Part shown: one piece after another, positions 22,278 to 33,444 of the stretch | Layout of the letters: each line of letters begins with the position of its first letter | Numbering within the stretch: the stretch's first letter is position 1 | From: Antedon mediterranea | Lineage: Eukaryota; Echinodermata; Crinoidea; Comatulida; Antedonidae | Reading direction: 5' to 3' | DNA: 64,000 nt | Assembly (NCBI RefSeq): GCF_964355755.1 | Contig: NC_092674.1 | Location: 12,343,001-12,407,000 of the forward strand | Made by a program: the position numbers and the translations under genes | Notes under the pieces: generated by a model | Told to the model about the DNA's origin: nothing | The model's input: only the letters and a program-made list of their open reading frames with translations | Database searches by the model: none

Positions 22278-23499
22278 TCCTTAGCCTAGTCCTCCTTCGT
22301 AGGTCCTACTCAACTCGCACGTATGATCTGCCAAATAAAACGCCAATAAGAGGTAGGCCTACATACCACCACCGGCACACAACAGGATTCACACACAACA
22401 GACAGGGCTACGACACCACTACACAGAACAGGACAGGGTTTGGGTGGGAATTAAATCTAATTATCTCCGCGTAATATTAAATGATCCATTCAATGTTTGA
22501 TTTGCGGAGAAGCAAGACGAGTTTTCATGTTCTTGGGAAAAATCCCATCAAATGTTTAACAGACTACTACTTAGGCATATAAAATCATTTCTAGCCTTCA
22601 GAAACTTTCATCAATGTCCCGATCAATGTACCCAAGTACATTGTCTAAACGTAACATAGCGCATGCGTACCATCTTAGTTGTTGAGTCTTTGAAATTCTG
22701 AAATATGAATATTAAAACGGTGTACGAGTGAGTAGCCAATCGCATGCAGCTGAAACTAGTCAACCGGATAATCTATGCACCAAGAATTCTTGGTGTCAAA
22801 CCACGTGACTTTTACGTGTTTCCCCAGACGGAGTATCCAAACTCAAGTAATACACGTATGAAACGCCATATATGCAAAAATGTTTATATTTTTACTAATA
22901 TTAAGAAAAAACTCCGTCTGGAGTCCAGACTATCTTGTGATATATATTCTTTGATACCACCACCGACCGGCACACAACAGGGCTACACCACCACACAGAA
23001 CAGGACAGGGTCTGGGTGGGAATTAAATCAAATTTTCTCCGCATAATAAATGATCCATTCAATGTTTGATTTGGCGGAGAACTAGCCTATCATATCACGA
23101 CGAGTTTTCATGTTCTTGGGAAAAATCTCATCAAATGTTTACCAGACTACTAGGCATATAAAATCATTTTAGCCTTCAGAAACTTTCATCAATGTACCCA
23201 AGTACACGTTGTCTAAACGTAACATAGCGCATGCGCATCGTCTTAGACGTTGAGTCTTTGAAATTAAGAAATATGAATATTAAAACGACGTACGAGTGAG
23301 TAGCCAATGGCATGCGGCTGAAACTAGTCAACTGGATAATTTATGCACCAAGAATTCTTGGTGTCAAACCACGTGACTTATGCGTGTTTCCCCAGAGTAT
23401 CCAAATTCAAGTAATACACGTATGAAACGCCATATGTGCAAAAATATTTATATTTTTACAAAACTCCGTCTGGAGCCCAGACTAAACTTGTTGTTGTAT

Positions 23500-24060
23500 A
23501 TGACCGTCTTAAAATTACTTGACATGTTTCGATAAATATATTCTCATCATCAGAACTGTAATCAAAGCCTAGAGTACTTGTATACGTACAAAGTTGCGTT
23601 TAAATGAGTCAATAATTACCATGATAATTTACGTAAATATCCTGTAGTAATACATTTTTCTATACAATTTAAAGAGAAGATGGAATTTAAAATCAGTACC
23701 AAAAGCCGACGATAAAGAGAGAATTACATGTTTTAAAAAACACCCACTTGTTATTAAAAAAAAAACATTGCACATCGGCGAGGTTCGATGGCATGAGTGA
23801 CTGGCGAAAACTTGCATGTTTTGTTGCACTGTAGCCCTATCAGTAGGCATACAATGAAACGTGTATCTTATGTACCCCATGGTACAAAGTGTCATACAAA
23901 TTGTACATTTAATAATTCGAACAACCTAGATCGTGAACATAATTCGTAGCGTAGACAGTACACGACGTACGCGTCGGTAAACTTCGCCAGGGAAGTAGGC
24001 CTAACTATACGCATTCTGATCCCATGGATGGAACATGATGTATTACGCGTAAACCGTGTA
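23500..24060. repeat. fragment related to the hAT interior; possible Penelope-like end
   Basis: Around 23840-24060 the sequence resembles 5775-5960 of the hAT element (GTACCCCATGGTACA against GTACCCCACGGTACA; GATCGTGAACATAATTC against GATCGCGAACATAATTC). No ends were found. At 23520-23565 the minus strand has CTGATGA and later CGAAAC as in Penelope-like terminal ribozymes, but its middle stem is poor. Confidence 0.45.
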
Positions 24061-25149
24061 TTTCACGATGCCACTGGATCGGTCACTTAATAATAATAAT
24101 TAATTTAATTTTCCAATTCATCATGTGTTTGTCATTACTATGAACTTTAATTGTACTGATTGGAATAATTAATCAGTATAATAATGCTTGCCTTCTGATT
24201 AATGTTTAGTTACATTGAAAACCTCATCCATAGGATGCGATGTAAATCAACAGTTGAATAGCAAGAGGAGACATGGGTCGGCTAATTCACTTGCAATTGT
24301 TTGTCTTCTTTTTAACAATATTTTGATGACGAAGTAACAGTTACTGTATAGTCAGAGAGATAATAGTTATATAAGAATTTTCAGATTTGTAATAATTACG
24401 TCAAGTATAGCCTCTTCTCTAGTAGCCATGTCACCTACTTGACTTAGCTATTGGGCATGTCAACGTGCCCTGATATTTGCTCGTTAAAATCGCCTATGAC
24501 ACCAACGCAAGCATACAACATTACTATATTCTACAAATTAATAAGCATGATCAGAAATAGACAATGTAGTCGCTTAGTATATATACCAATTTCATCATGT
24601 AACTGCTGTGTTCAGTGTTCTGTTATTTGCGTACATTATACAGCAACACTTTCCCCGTGATTATGTTTACGATAAGGTGTAAAATTAATGTTAAACATCA
24701 GAGATGTTATCTATCGGGTTGCCAGTTATAATGTAGTAAAAATAAATAATACTAGAATATAAAAAGTACATAATGAGAAAAAAGAAAACCTGGCTAACCC
24801 AGTTTCATTAACGGCTGAACTATACTAACTTTAGATAAATTGGAGCTCATCAGTCACACATTGTAGTAATTTCGGATTTGATAAAAGCATATTTGGCAAA
24901 TCAAAATTGATTACATTCCGATTATCAGGACCTACAATGGTAGGAAAACGTAAACTTACTGTGAGTTGTTTGCATTTAAATTATAATAGTATGAGGTTAA
25001 TAAGGCCTATTTCAGATAACAGATAGCGGATTTTGTTTCTCAGGCTCACTCTAAAATCACGATCTCTTTTCGCGAACTCTAATCTCACATAATTGGGCAA
25101 TGAAATCATTATTAACAACATGTAAGCTTATACAGTAGGCATATATGTA

Positions 25150-25150
<1 letters not shown>
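24061..25150. other. AT-rich non-coding; possible LINE 3' fragment near 24720-24830
   Basis: The stretch near 24720-24830 (TAAAAAGTACATAATG, then AAAACCTGGCTAACCCAG) resembles 37010-37060, interpreted there as the 3' end of a reversed LINE. No gene is seen in the rest. Confidence 0.35.

Positions 25151-25179
<29 letters not shown>
25151..25179. repeat. (ATT)n microsatellite
   Basis: About ten ATT units in a row. Confidence 0.9.
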
Positions 25180-25181
<2 letters not shown>

Positions 25182-25189
25182 TATTTAGG

Positions 25190-25784
25190 TGATAAGCATG
25201 ATAATGATTATGACTACCGTAAATTGATATCAGATTTTTTTAATTGGAGCAAATTGAATAATTTAAAGTTAAATGTTGGCAAAACTAAAGGAGATGGTCG
25301 TAGACTTTAGAGTAAAGAAAGATCCTATTATTCCAGTTCTGATTGATGGTAACGAAGTAGATAGAGTAGAAGAATATAAATACTTAGGTTTTGTCATGGA
25401 CTATAAACTTTCGTGGGAAACCAATACGAATAGAATAGTTAAAAGAGCCAATCAAAGAATGTTTATACTTCGCAAAGTGAAATCACTTAGTATTGATAGC
25501 TCCCTGTTAATCCAAAGTATTATGTCTTTCTGTTTGATATGCAATTATGAAAATATTAATAAAAAAGATAAAAGAAATTGAATCGCATTACAAGGAAAGC
25601 TGAATATATTGTTAAAGATCCGTTGGTGCAGTTAGATGAAATATACATAAATTTGATAGTTAAGGCAGCTCATAAAATAATTAAGGACTTTGATCATCCC
25701 CTTAGCAAATACTTTATTATCAAACGTAATGGTAGAATACATGTTCATGCATCTATATATAAATTATGGTTAATTCTGACATAG
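25190..25784 (+). pseudogene. LINE reverse transcriptase C-terminal fragment
   Basis: The stretch reads DFFNWSKLNNLKLNVGKTK, shifts frame by one extra G near 25290, then KEMVVDFRVKK, VEEYKYLGFVMDYKLSWETN and RANQRMFILRKVKSL. A second frame break near 25580 leads to KAEYIVKDPLVQLDEIY, then DFDHPLSKYF. This is the segment after the YADD box through the C-terminus of a CR1/L2-superclade ORF2 (NVGKTKEMVVDFR, YKYLG, W-x-x-N). The endonuclease half at about 60.9-62.1 kb has the style of the same LINE group, but the two pieces do not overlap and cannot be proven to be one family. Confidence 0.8.
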
Positions 25785-26040
25785 GCGAGCACAATGCAAA
25801 AACTTCTCTACAAATCTCCGCCTTGGATACCTACCTTATCTATCCGAGATGTACCGCGAAACGTAGATTTGATAACATTAGTGTGCACGCCGACGCTATT
25901 ATTCCATTTTTGTCTTTTGCAACGACAAAATTTAGCGTTACCTATCGAAATTTGTGGATATCACAGGGTTATTTTCACACACTCGCGCTGTTGTTCAGCT
26001 GGCTTCCGGGGGGTCCGTCACTTCCGGCAAAATGGCCGTT
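25785..26040. other. unassigned sequence between LINE fragment and tandem array
   Basis: Open frames here overlap in several phases and have no recognisable domain. The CAAAATGG and GCGCC words toward the end lead into the tandem array. Confidence 0.3.
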
Positions 26041-27030
26041 GGTGGCGCCATTCGATATTAAATCAAAGTTAACACTATATTTGATTAAATACAAAAATAT
26101 TTTAGTGGTTCAACGTATCGTGAACTACTGAAATTAGATTCTATTTATTAATCATTTAATCAAATTTAGGTGCGATTCAATGTTACTATAGGAGGCCTGT
26201 TCTATTTATTAATCATTTAATCAAATTTAGGTGCGATTCAATGTTACTATAGGAGGCCTGGTAGGCCTACCAGGGAAACACCTTTACTGTTTATATTATC
26301 GATTATTTCTGTTGCTTGCTCTATTTATAATAATTATAAATGGTGTGTACTACGACCAATATAGGCCATTCGATATTAAATACAAAAATAATAGGCCATT
26401 CGATATTAAATACTAAAATATGTTCAACGTATCGTGAACTACTGAAATTAGATTCTATTTATTAATCATTTATAATCAAATTTAGGTGCGATTCAATGTT
26501 ACTATAGGAGGGCCTGGTAGGCCTACCAGAGAAACACCTTTACTGTTTATATTATCGGTTATTTCTGTTGCTTGCTCTATTTATAATAATTATAAATGGT
26601 GTGTACTACGACCAATATAGGCCATTCGATATTAAATACAAAAATATGTTCAACGTATCGTGAACTACTGAAATTAGATTCTATTTATTAATCATTTATA
26701 ATCACATTTAGGTGCGATTCAATGTTACTATAGGAGGCCTGGTAGGCCTACCAGGGAAACACCTTTACTGTTTATATTATCGATTATTTCTGTTGCTTGC
26801 TTTATTTCAATATAGGCCATTCAATATTAAATACAAAAATATGTTCAACGTATCGTGAACTACTGAAATTAGATTCTATTTATTAATCATTTATAATCAA
26901 ATTTAGGTGCGATTCAATGTTACTATAGGAGGCCTGGTAGGCCTACCAGGGAAACACCTTTACTGTTTATATTATCGATTATTTCTATTGCTTGCTTTAT
27001 TTATAATAATTGTAAATGGTGAGTACTACG
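26040..27030. repeat. tandem array, about 195-315-bp units with CCTGGTAGGCCTACCAGG palindrome
   Basis: The marker TGAACTACTGAAATTAG recurs at about 26121, 26435, 26661 and 26856. Each unit contains the perfect palindrome CCTGGTAGGCCTACCAGG (with changes) and CCATTCGATATTAAATAC. The first unit also contains a local 73-bp duplication at 26140-26260. Unit-length differences come from internal deletions. Confidence 0.85.
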
Positions 27031-27102
27031 ACCGATATATAAGTAGGCTACGACAGTTGTTATTTGATAATTTGTGATATAAATGTTAAAGCACCGCTGA
27101 CT

Positions 27103-27768
27103 GTCACCCACTTTGATAAACTATGCCTTTGGTCTCTTGGTACGGTCACGTTAGAGACTGTTTCAGTGATTGATGACCCCTATTAACGGTTTCCTCCTGT
27201 GTCTATTCGTTCAGATAATATAAATAATAATATAATATATTATACATATAGGCCTACTGTTCTTTACAATTATATTATTTGCATTAATACCAATTGTTGT
27301 AAAGTTTTTACATCATTACATTATAATTAATGTATATTATTTTTAATTACATCTATTGAGTGACTTTTTTCCCCTTTACTTTCCTATACCACCGATTGCT
27401 GTCAAGTGTCCATACATCAACACTGACAGGGGACAGTCACCCACTTTGATAAACTATGCCTTTGGTCTCTTGGTACGGTCACGTTAGAGACTGTTTCAGT
27501 GATTGATGACCCCTATTAACGGTTTCCTCCTGTGTCTATTCGTTCAGATAATATATATAATAATATAATATATTATACATATAGGCCTACTGTTCTTTAC
27601 AATTATATTATTTGCATTAATACTAATTGATGTAAAGTTTTTACATCATTACATTATAATTAATGTATATTATTTTTAATTACATCTATTGAGTGACTTT
27701 TTTCCCCTTTACTTTCCTATACCACCGATTGCTGTCAAGTGTCCATACATCAACACTGACAGGGGACA
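27103..27768. repeat. 333-bp perfect-type tandem duplication
   Basis: The two copies (27103-27435 and 27436-27768) differ at only a few positions, such as ATATAAATAA/ATATATATAA and AATTGTTG/AATTGATG. The duplication must be recent. It lies just upstream of, or at the start of, the Helitron. No coding content. Confidence 0.9.
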
Positions 27769-27927
27769 TAATCAATCATAATTGGTATACATTTCGCATC
27801 TTACCAAACTTATTTTCAGTACAGGTTCAAATCATTCATTCATTCACTCATTCGCCGGAAGACCGAATATAATAATTAGCCTATATTGTTCTCTATTCGT
27901 ACATTTTTTAATTTTACTGATTACACT

Positions 27928-28007
27928 ATGCCCAAGATAAAGAAAACATCAACTACGTTTAACGTCTACTACCGAAGACAACGATGGACACGCAAAGCAC
28001 GAAACCG
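27928..28007 (+). CDS. possible first exon of a Helitron transcript
   Basis: An ATG at 27928 opens 26 codons, MPKIKKTSTTFNVYYRRQRW then TRKARN, very basic, ending in phase 2 at a strong donor (GTAAGT). Joined to the acceptor at 29236 it would run into a stop after about 18 codons, out of frame with the accessory ORF, so the true partner exon is unclear. It may be a 5' leader ORF. Confidence 0.35.
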
Positions 28008-29244
28008 GTAAGTTTGATAGCATTCATTTCTTTTGCCAAATTATCTTTAACCAGAAATTATTTTTAAAAAAACATTCAAAACTATTTAATGAAAATACAA
28101 TCTTACCGTTAAGTGCAATACATATCAACCCATACTGTTACCCACTTCTAAGATCAATTATAGGCCTACGTACAACGCACACTGATTATACTAATAAAGT
28201 CAAGTGAAGGTATCATATGGACTAGCGGTTGACACGTATCTATATTTAATGTAATTCTAAATAATATTTGGATACAATGAACATAATTATGGCTGTTTCA
28301 AAATATGTATTACTTTTTTTCTGATCTGAGCAGTGTACTATTGGTCTGATTGTACAAAATAATCTGGAAGGGGAAAAGTATAACGTATTACAACTATACA
28401 CAATAGACCTTTCAGTAAAATTAGTATTTTTTAGTGGTTGCAGTATTATAATTTAGCTCTTCACTGGTCATACACAGACGTAAACCGCGGTCCACATGAG
28501 ACATCGCCAAAAACCTGTTTAATTTTTCCAACACATAGTTCAATGTCTGTGTGCTGTCATTAATACAACGTTTTCACCGAATTTGTACAAACACTACACA
28601 GACGATTTACAACTTATATTCCGAGTTTAATAATTCATTCCTGGATTGTGACACTTTTGAGTACAAATCTATGTCACCCTGTCACACCCTGGAGAAGGTC
28701 AGACTTTTTGAAGTCACAGTCACACACTGACCGCATGTCGCTATTACCACGACGCTTTTGGATTCACAGTAACGAACTCACTACGACACGGCCAACTGCA
28801 TGCTAAACAACTAAATCTCCACACAAATTATAAATCGTTTTCCACATTCTGGGTAAGTTTATTTATTTTTATGTCACATTTTGCAGTAGGCTAACTTTAA
28901 CCATGTTTAGTTTAGTCATCTTCCTCACAGCAACATTCATTCAAGCTATTCACATGGAAGATATTGCTTTATTGGTATAGGCCTAATTGACAAATACATA
29001 TTTATATTACGCTGATGTAAAGTACGTGTATGTATCGATTAACGCAACGCCATAGCCTACCATATACGGTAGTTTAAGACTTAGGCCTATATAGTTTTTT
29101 CGACAATTCAATAGTATACCAATGTCTCTTCAAATCATAACTGTATGCATAATATTAATATAATTATAAGCATTACGCAGTGTGTATTTATTATTTTACT
29201 ATTTGTCATACAATTATACTTATTTATTCCTTTCAGTTACGAAT

Positions 29245-29712
29245 ATGGCACAGGAACTGTTAATGAAAATTACGTGTACGAAATCTTATAAAATCCTGCT
29301 GTTACAGAACACACCACCCTCCATGCGACAACACGCGGATCTTCTTGGAATGCAGATAGATAAAACATTGGAGGAATGTGTGTCAATGATATCGTCGCAG
29401 GCTACAGAAATTGAACAACTTCAGCGCCAGGTGCGGCAGCTAACAGCTACCAATAAGAAGCTTAACTTTCAGATGTCCCTGTCAACCTCACCAATAACCC
29501 CTTCACCAAGTAAACAAACGGACTCACCAAAGCCACCACAAATTAGACCTAGAGCAACACCTATTGAACTGGACTTTTTTAGTACAGACAGCGACGACGA
29601 ACCATTTTTGAAGTCTGTGGACTTGCTGGAAAGACAAGAAACACCCAAGAAAACTATGAAGCCTAAAAAACGGAGGCTGGTCAAGCACAAAAAAGGCCAT
29701 ACATCAACTTAG
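29245..29712 (+). CDS. Helitron accessory protein with coiled coil and basic tail
   Basis: 155 codons from the ATG at 29245, just after an acceptor (CCTTTCAG at 29229-29236); a donor GTAAGT near 28852 could supply a noncoding leader exon. The N-terminus starts MAQELLMKITC. Residues of about 40-80 form a probable coiled coil (ATEIEQLQRQVRQLTATNKK). A Ser/Thr/Pro-rich linker (SPITPSPSKQTDSPKPPQ) and an acidic patch (STDSDDEPF) follow, then a lysine-rich tail (KKTMKPKKRR...KHKKGH) that looks like a nuclear localisation or nucleic-acid-binding segment. AATAAA at 29777 ends the unit, so it is separate from RepHel. It is not an RPA-like ORF; no family was recognised. A role in Helitron transposition is inferred from position only. 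Confidence 0.6.
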   Translation: MAQELLMKITCTKSYKILLLQNTPPSMRQHADLLGMQIDKTLEECVSMISSQATEIEQLQRQVRQLTATNKKLNFQMSLSTSPITPSPSKQTDSPKPPQIRPRATPIELDFFSTDSDDEPFLKSVDLLERQETPKKTMKPKKRRLVKHKKGHTST

Positions 29713-30090
29713 TAGAAATGCATTATAGACACTTTCCTTGATTACCTTTCTTAATGTGATTGATTGTACGGTATCAATAAAGCATTACTTTCATAACTTC
29801 AACATGCCTTCACTCAGTTTTGTATTGCCTACCAACAGCATATCATTTTATAGAACATCGATCGTCTTCATTCCCAATAACAATAATAATAGAAACAATG
29901 GAGATAAAAAGTAACAATAATAACAATAATAATGACGATGACTACGATGATGCCGACGCTGACGACGACGATGACGATCTTATGACAATAACAAAACATT
30001 ACTAATACTGAGACAGTTACAGGAACGATACCACTTTAACATTAGGCTACAATTTCTTTTTCATTCCACATACAACATGAGGTAGTGAAA

Positions 30091-33000
30091 ATGAATGACA
30101 GTGAATTTGACTTATTCAATTTTTATTTACTTCCCAGTTCTACCGATGTAGAGCATACGCCAGCAACAGTTCTGCCAGTACTACCCACTCCCGAACTAAC
30201 CCCAGCGGCCGGCAGTACTCAATCTCTGCCTCAAGACGTACCAATGATTCATTATGGTCCAAAAAGACATGGTATTGTCCAGACTACTTATGATGTCAAC
30301 GAGAACACAGTGCCTCACCACATTCAACACTTTCAACCAAAAGGACTCTTCAACCAAAATAACCTATGCCAGTATTGCTTGGCATACCGATTTGAAAAAG
30401 AAACAATAGGATTCTGCTGCAAACAAGGAAAGGTTGACTTACCCTCTCTACCAGACCTTCCGGAATATATCAGAACACTATTTGACCAGCAATCATTCCT
30501 CAATAACATCAGAGCATACAACAATGCTATGGCCCTTGCATCAATAGGTGTTAATGAGGAGCGCCTACCTGGATATTCGCCGACATTCAAAGTCCACGGT
30601 AAAGTGTATCACTATATAGGTTCGTTACTTCCTGACTCACCAGCATCCCCAAAATTTGCTCAACTCTACTTCTATGACGCGACAGAAGACCAACAGGCTC
30701 ACCAAAGGTGTACCAATTCACCCACACATCTAACCCCAACTATGCTAAAGGGACTTCAAGAGACACTACGAACCAGCAATCCATACATAGCAAGTATGAA
30801 ATCTGTGATTGAATTGCCAAACCTGTCCTCCAAAAAATTAATACTGTCAACCAAAAACAAACCCAGTGCAGGGCATAACAGAAAATACAATTTACCACAA
30901 ACCAATGAAATAGCCGTATTACAGCTCAATGAATCATGCAATACTACTGACATTATTCTTCATCTCCGCGGAGGTGGGCTCACACGGATATATGACATAC
31001 ATCGTTCATACGATCCTCTCCATTATATCATCATGTTTCCCCGCGGTGCAGACGGTTACCATGACGACATGAAGCTGCAGAATGACAAACGGATGTCGCC
31101 TACCAACTATTACTGCTACCGGCTACAGACACGTAAAGATCAGTTCAACACCATTTCAAAATGCCGCCGACTTATGCAACAGTATGCTGTTGATGCTTTC
31201 TCAAAGGCAGAGCGTCAAAGACTTCGCTGGGCTCGCAACAATCAGAAGGTTCTCAGGGCTGAAAAATATAAATGCCTCATTGACGCAGTAAACAGGCAAG
31301 ATAATGTACGCAACTTAGGAAAAGTGATTGTGCTTCCACCTACAATTTACGGAAGTCCCAGATGGTATGCGCAACAATACCAAGACGCAATGGCATTAAT
31401 GCGGACGTACGGCAAGCCGGATTATTTCATTACGTTTACATGTAATCCAAAGTGGCAAGAAATTATCGACTCCATTCATCCTGGTGAAAAGCCACAAGAC
31501 CGACCGGACATTTGTAACCGTGCATTTAACAACCGGCTCCGGTTCTTCTTGGATGACCTGTTTAAACTAGACATTCTTGGAAACATTGTTGCCTACACAC
31601 TTATGACAGAATTCCAAAAGAGAGGATTACCACATGTCCACATTGTTGCCATACTAGCTAAGGAAGATAAGCCCCGAAATCCAGCGGACATCGACAAAAT
31701 TGTATGTGCTGAAATACCTGTCGCCTCGGACAATCCCCGCTTACATAACATTATTACTACCTGTATGATTCATGGACCGTGCGGCCACCACGATATATCA
31801 GCACCCTGCATGAAAACGGACAAAGGTCTTATAAAGTGTGACAAGCATTTTCCGAAACCACTCCGATCTCACACCATCATGAGTCCAGACACAGGTGCAA
31901 TTTATCGCAGAAGGTCTCCCGTTGAAGGAGGACAAACAGCTACTGTTAAACGCCGAACAACCACTCACACAGTCGACAACACCTTTGTCGTACCGTACAA
32001 TCCGATTCTTACCTTAAAATACAACGCACACATTAACATCGAAATAGTCACAACAATAAAGGCAGTGAAGTACATATACAAATACATCACCAAGGGAAAC
32101 GATAGAGTTATGGTTAAGTTACCGTCGGGAGAGGACGCACATGATGAAATAGAATCATTTGCAAATGCCCGTTATATTAGTGCGTCAGAAGCTATATGGC
32201 GGCTGTACGAGTTTCCACTCACCAGACGACATCCTGCCGTTAAGAAACTGCCTATCCATTTAGAACACGACCAAATGGGATATTTCAACCCTGACGACTC
32301 CAATGGATTGCAGAATGCTATCAACAAATCTGAAAAAACCATGCTAACCGCATTCTTTGACTTAAATTCTAAAACTGCGTCGGATCTCATATATCCAAAC
32401 ATCGTAAGCAGATATATATACACAAACCACGTATGGCAACCACGGAAACGACACACCTCAAGAAATGACCACTTGTGTGATACTATCGGCAGGTTACCAG
32501 TCATAAATTTAAATGCTCACCAGAAAGAACTATATTTCCTTCGCATATTACTGCTACACATTTTAAATCCTACCAGCTTCATTGATCTTCGCACTGTCAG
32601 TGGAATAACATATGACACTAACCATGCTGCCTGTGTTGCTTTAGGATTATATGAAGATGACAGTGAAATTGATAAAGCCATGGAAGAAGCTGCTTCTATC
32701 CAGTTTGGAAACACCATCCGACAGGTATTCGCTACAATATTGCTTTACATTGTCCCCTGTAATCCCAACCAATTCTTCAACAGACACGTACAGATTCTCA
32801 CAGAGGACTTTCAACGTCGCGACCACACTACTACACCCACCCAATCACAAATCAATGAGGCCTTAACCCTCATAAACCACGTCCTTCAAAGAGGTGGGAA
32901 ATCATTAGAACACTTCAATCTACCAACCCCAGACCCTGAAACAAATGCCGCATCCCAAGTCATACGTGAAGAAACAACATACGAAAACAGTCAGCTGAAA

Positions 33001-33444
33001 ATGATCTTAGACTCAAACCTACCACTACTAAACAAACCACAACGTGATGTATACAATTCTGTCGTGGACTCTACCGTCAACCGAAAAGGTACACTCTTCC
33101 ACTTAGATGCACCTGGTGGTACTGGCAAAACATTCACCATTAACCTCATCTTAGCCGAAATACGACGTCGGGGTCTCATTGCACTTGCTGTAGCTACAAG
33201 TGGTATCGCTGCAACACTCTTACCAAATGGTCGCACTATCCATTCTCGGTTTAAAGTCCCACTAAAAGTAAATGACAACTCAACCTGCAATATTTCGATA
33301 CAGTCACCTTTGGCATGCTTAATTAAAGATACATCACTTATCGTTATTGATGAAGTCACGATGGCCAATAAGCACGTATTTGAAACAGTTGATCGTACAG
33401 TACGTGACATACGGAGCAACGATAAACCATTCGGTGTGGGATAA
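30091..33444 (+). CDS. Helitron RepHel transposase, N-terminal and Rep part
   Basis: Rolling-circle transposase of a Helitron, 1117 codons from ATG 30091 before a frameshift. It contains the Helitron-like N-terminal domain with a zinc-binding CQYC...CC pattern near residues 110-125, then the Rep nuclease. The HUH motif is HVH in FQKRGLPHVHIVAI (about residue 515). The two tyrosines are in KYIYKYITKGND (about 661-671, likely Y662 and Y666). The SF1B (Pif1-like) helicase begins with Walker A GGTGKTF (about 1008) and Walker B IDEVTMAN (about 1087). All catalytic residues seen are intact. Two extra bases (GTGT for GT) near 33435 break the frame just after DKPFG. Known role: nicking and joining one DNA strand at Helitron ends and unwinding the donor. 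Confidence 0.92.
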   Translation: MNDSEFDLFNFYLLPSSTDVEHTPATVLPVLPTPELTPAAGSTQSLPQDVPMIHYGPKRHGIVQTTYDVNENTVPHHIQHFQPKGLFNQNNLCQYCLAYRFEKETIGFCCKQGKVDLPSLPDLPEYIRTLFDQQSFLNNIRAYNNAMALASIGVNEERLPGYSPTFKVHGKVYHYIGSLLPDSPASPKFAQLYFYDATEDQQAHQRCTNSPTHLTPTMLKGLQETLRTSNPYIASMKSVIELPNLSSKKLILSTKNKPSAGHNRKYNLPQTNEIAVLQLNESCNTTDIILHLRGGGLTRIYDIHRSYDPLHYIIMFPRGADGYHDDMKLQNDKRMSPTNYYCYRLQTRKDQFNTISKCRRLMQQYAVDAFSKAERQRLRWARNNQKVLRAEKYKCLIDAVNRQDNVRNLGKVIVLPPTIYGSPRWYAQQYQDAMALMRTYGKPDYFITFTCNPKWQEIIDSIHPGEKPQDRPDICNRAFNNRLRFFLDDLFKLDILGNIVAYTLMTEFQKRGLPHVHIVAILAKEDKPRNPADIDKIVCAEIPVASDNPRLHNIITTCMIHGPCGHHDISAPCMKTDKGLIKCDKHFPKPLRSHTIMSPDTGAIYRRRSPVEGGQTATVKRRTTTHTVDNTFVVPYNPILTLKYNAHINIEIVTTIKAVKYIYKYITKGNDRVMVKLPSGEDAHDEIESFANARYISASEAIWRLYEFPLTRRHPAVKKLPIHLEHDQMGYFNPDDSNGLQNAINKSEKTMLTAFFDLNSKTASDLIYPNIVSRYIYTNHVWQPRKRHTSRNDHLCDTIGRLPVINLNAHQKELYFLRILLLHILNPTSFIDLRTVSGITYDTNHAACVALGLYEDDSEIDKAMEEAASIQFGNTIRQVFATILLYIVPCNPNQFFNRHVQILTEDFQRRDHTTTPTQSQINEALTLINHVLQRGGKSLEHFNLPTPDPETNAASQVIREETTYENSQLKMILDSNLPLLNKPQRDVYNSVVDSTVNRKGTLFHLDAPGGTGKTFTINLILAEIRRRGLIALAVATSGIAATLLPNGRTIHSRFKVPLKVNDNSTCNISIQSPLACLIKDTSLIVIDEVTMANKHVFETVDRTVRDIRSNDKPFGVG

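Larger units (their letters stand above)
20809..22932 (+). mobile_element. MULE-like MITE copy B (inside E)
   Basis: Same termini as copy A, with a perfect 9-bp duplication TCTTGTGAT at 20800-20808 and 22933-22941. Net of copies C and D the length is about 980 bp, that is, full length. Confidence 0.88.
19984..22953. mobile_element. element E, TIR element inserted in copy A
   Basis: Element E has inverted ends CAAAGAATATATATCACAAG (left) and, split by copy B, the complement on the right (20779-20808 plus 22942-22953). It is flanked by ATACCAC at 19977-19983 and 22954-22960. Net length without copy B is about 0.84 kb. It contains a CCGCCC/GGGCGG hairpin near 20068-20085 and no recognisable protein. 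The right TIR is the target in which copy B landed. Confidence 0.75.
19554..23484 (+). mobile_element. MULE-like MITE copy A (outermost of the nest)
   Basis: Copy A starts TAGACTTGCCCCAAGTCTG and ends CCGTCTGGAGCCCAGACTA, with a perfect 9-bp duplication AACTTGTTG at 19545-19553 and 23485-23493. Without the inserted element E it is about 954 bp, matching the other copies (909-980 bp). Each end can fold into a small hairpin (AGACTTG-CCC-CAAGTCT; GTCTGG-AGC-CCAGAC). The 9-bp duplication points to a Mutator-like family. No transposase is present. Confidence 0.88.
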
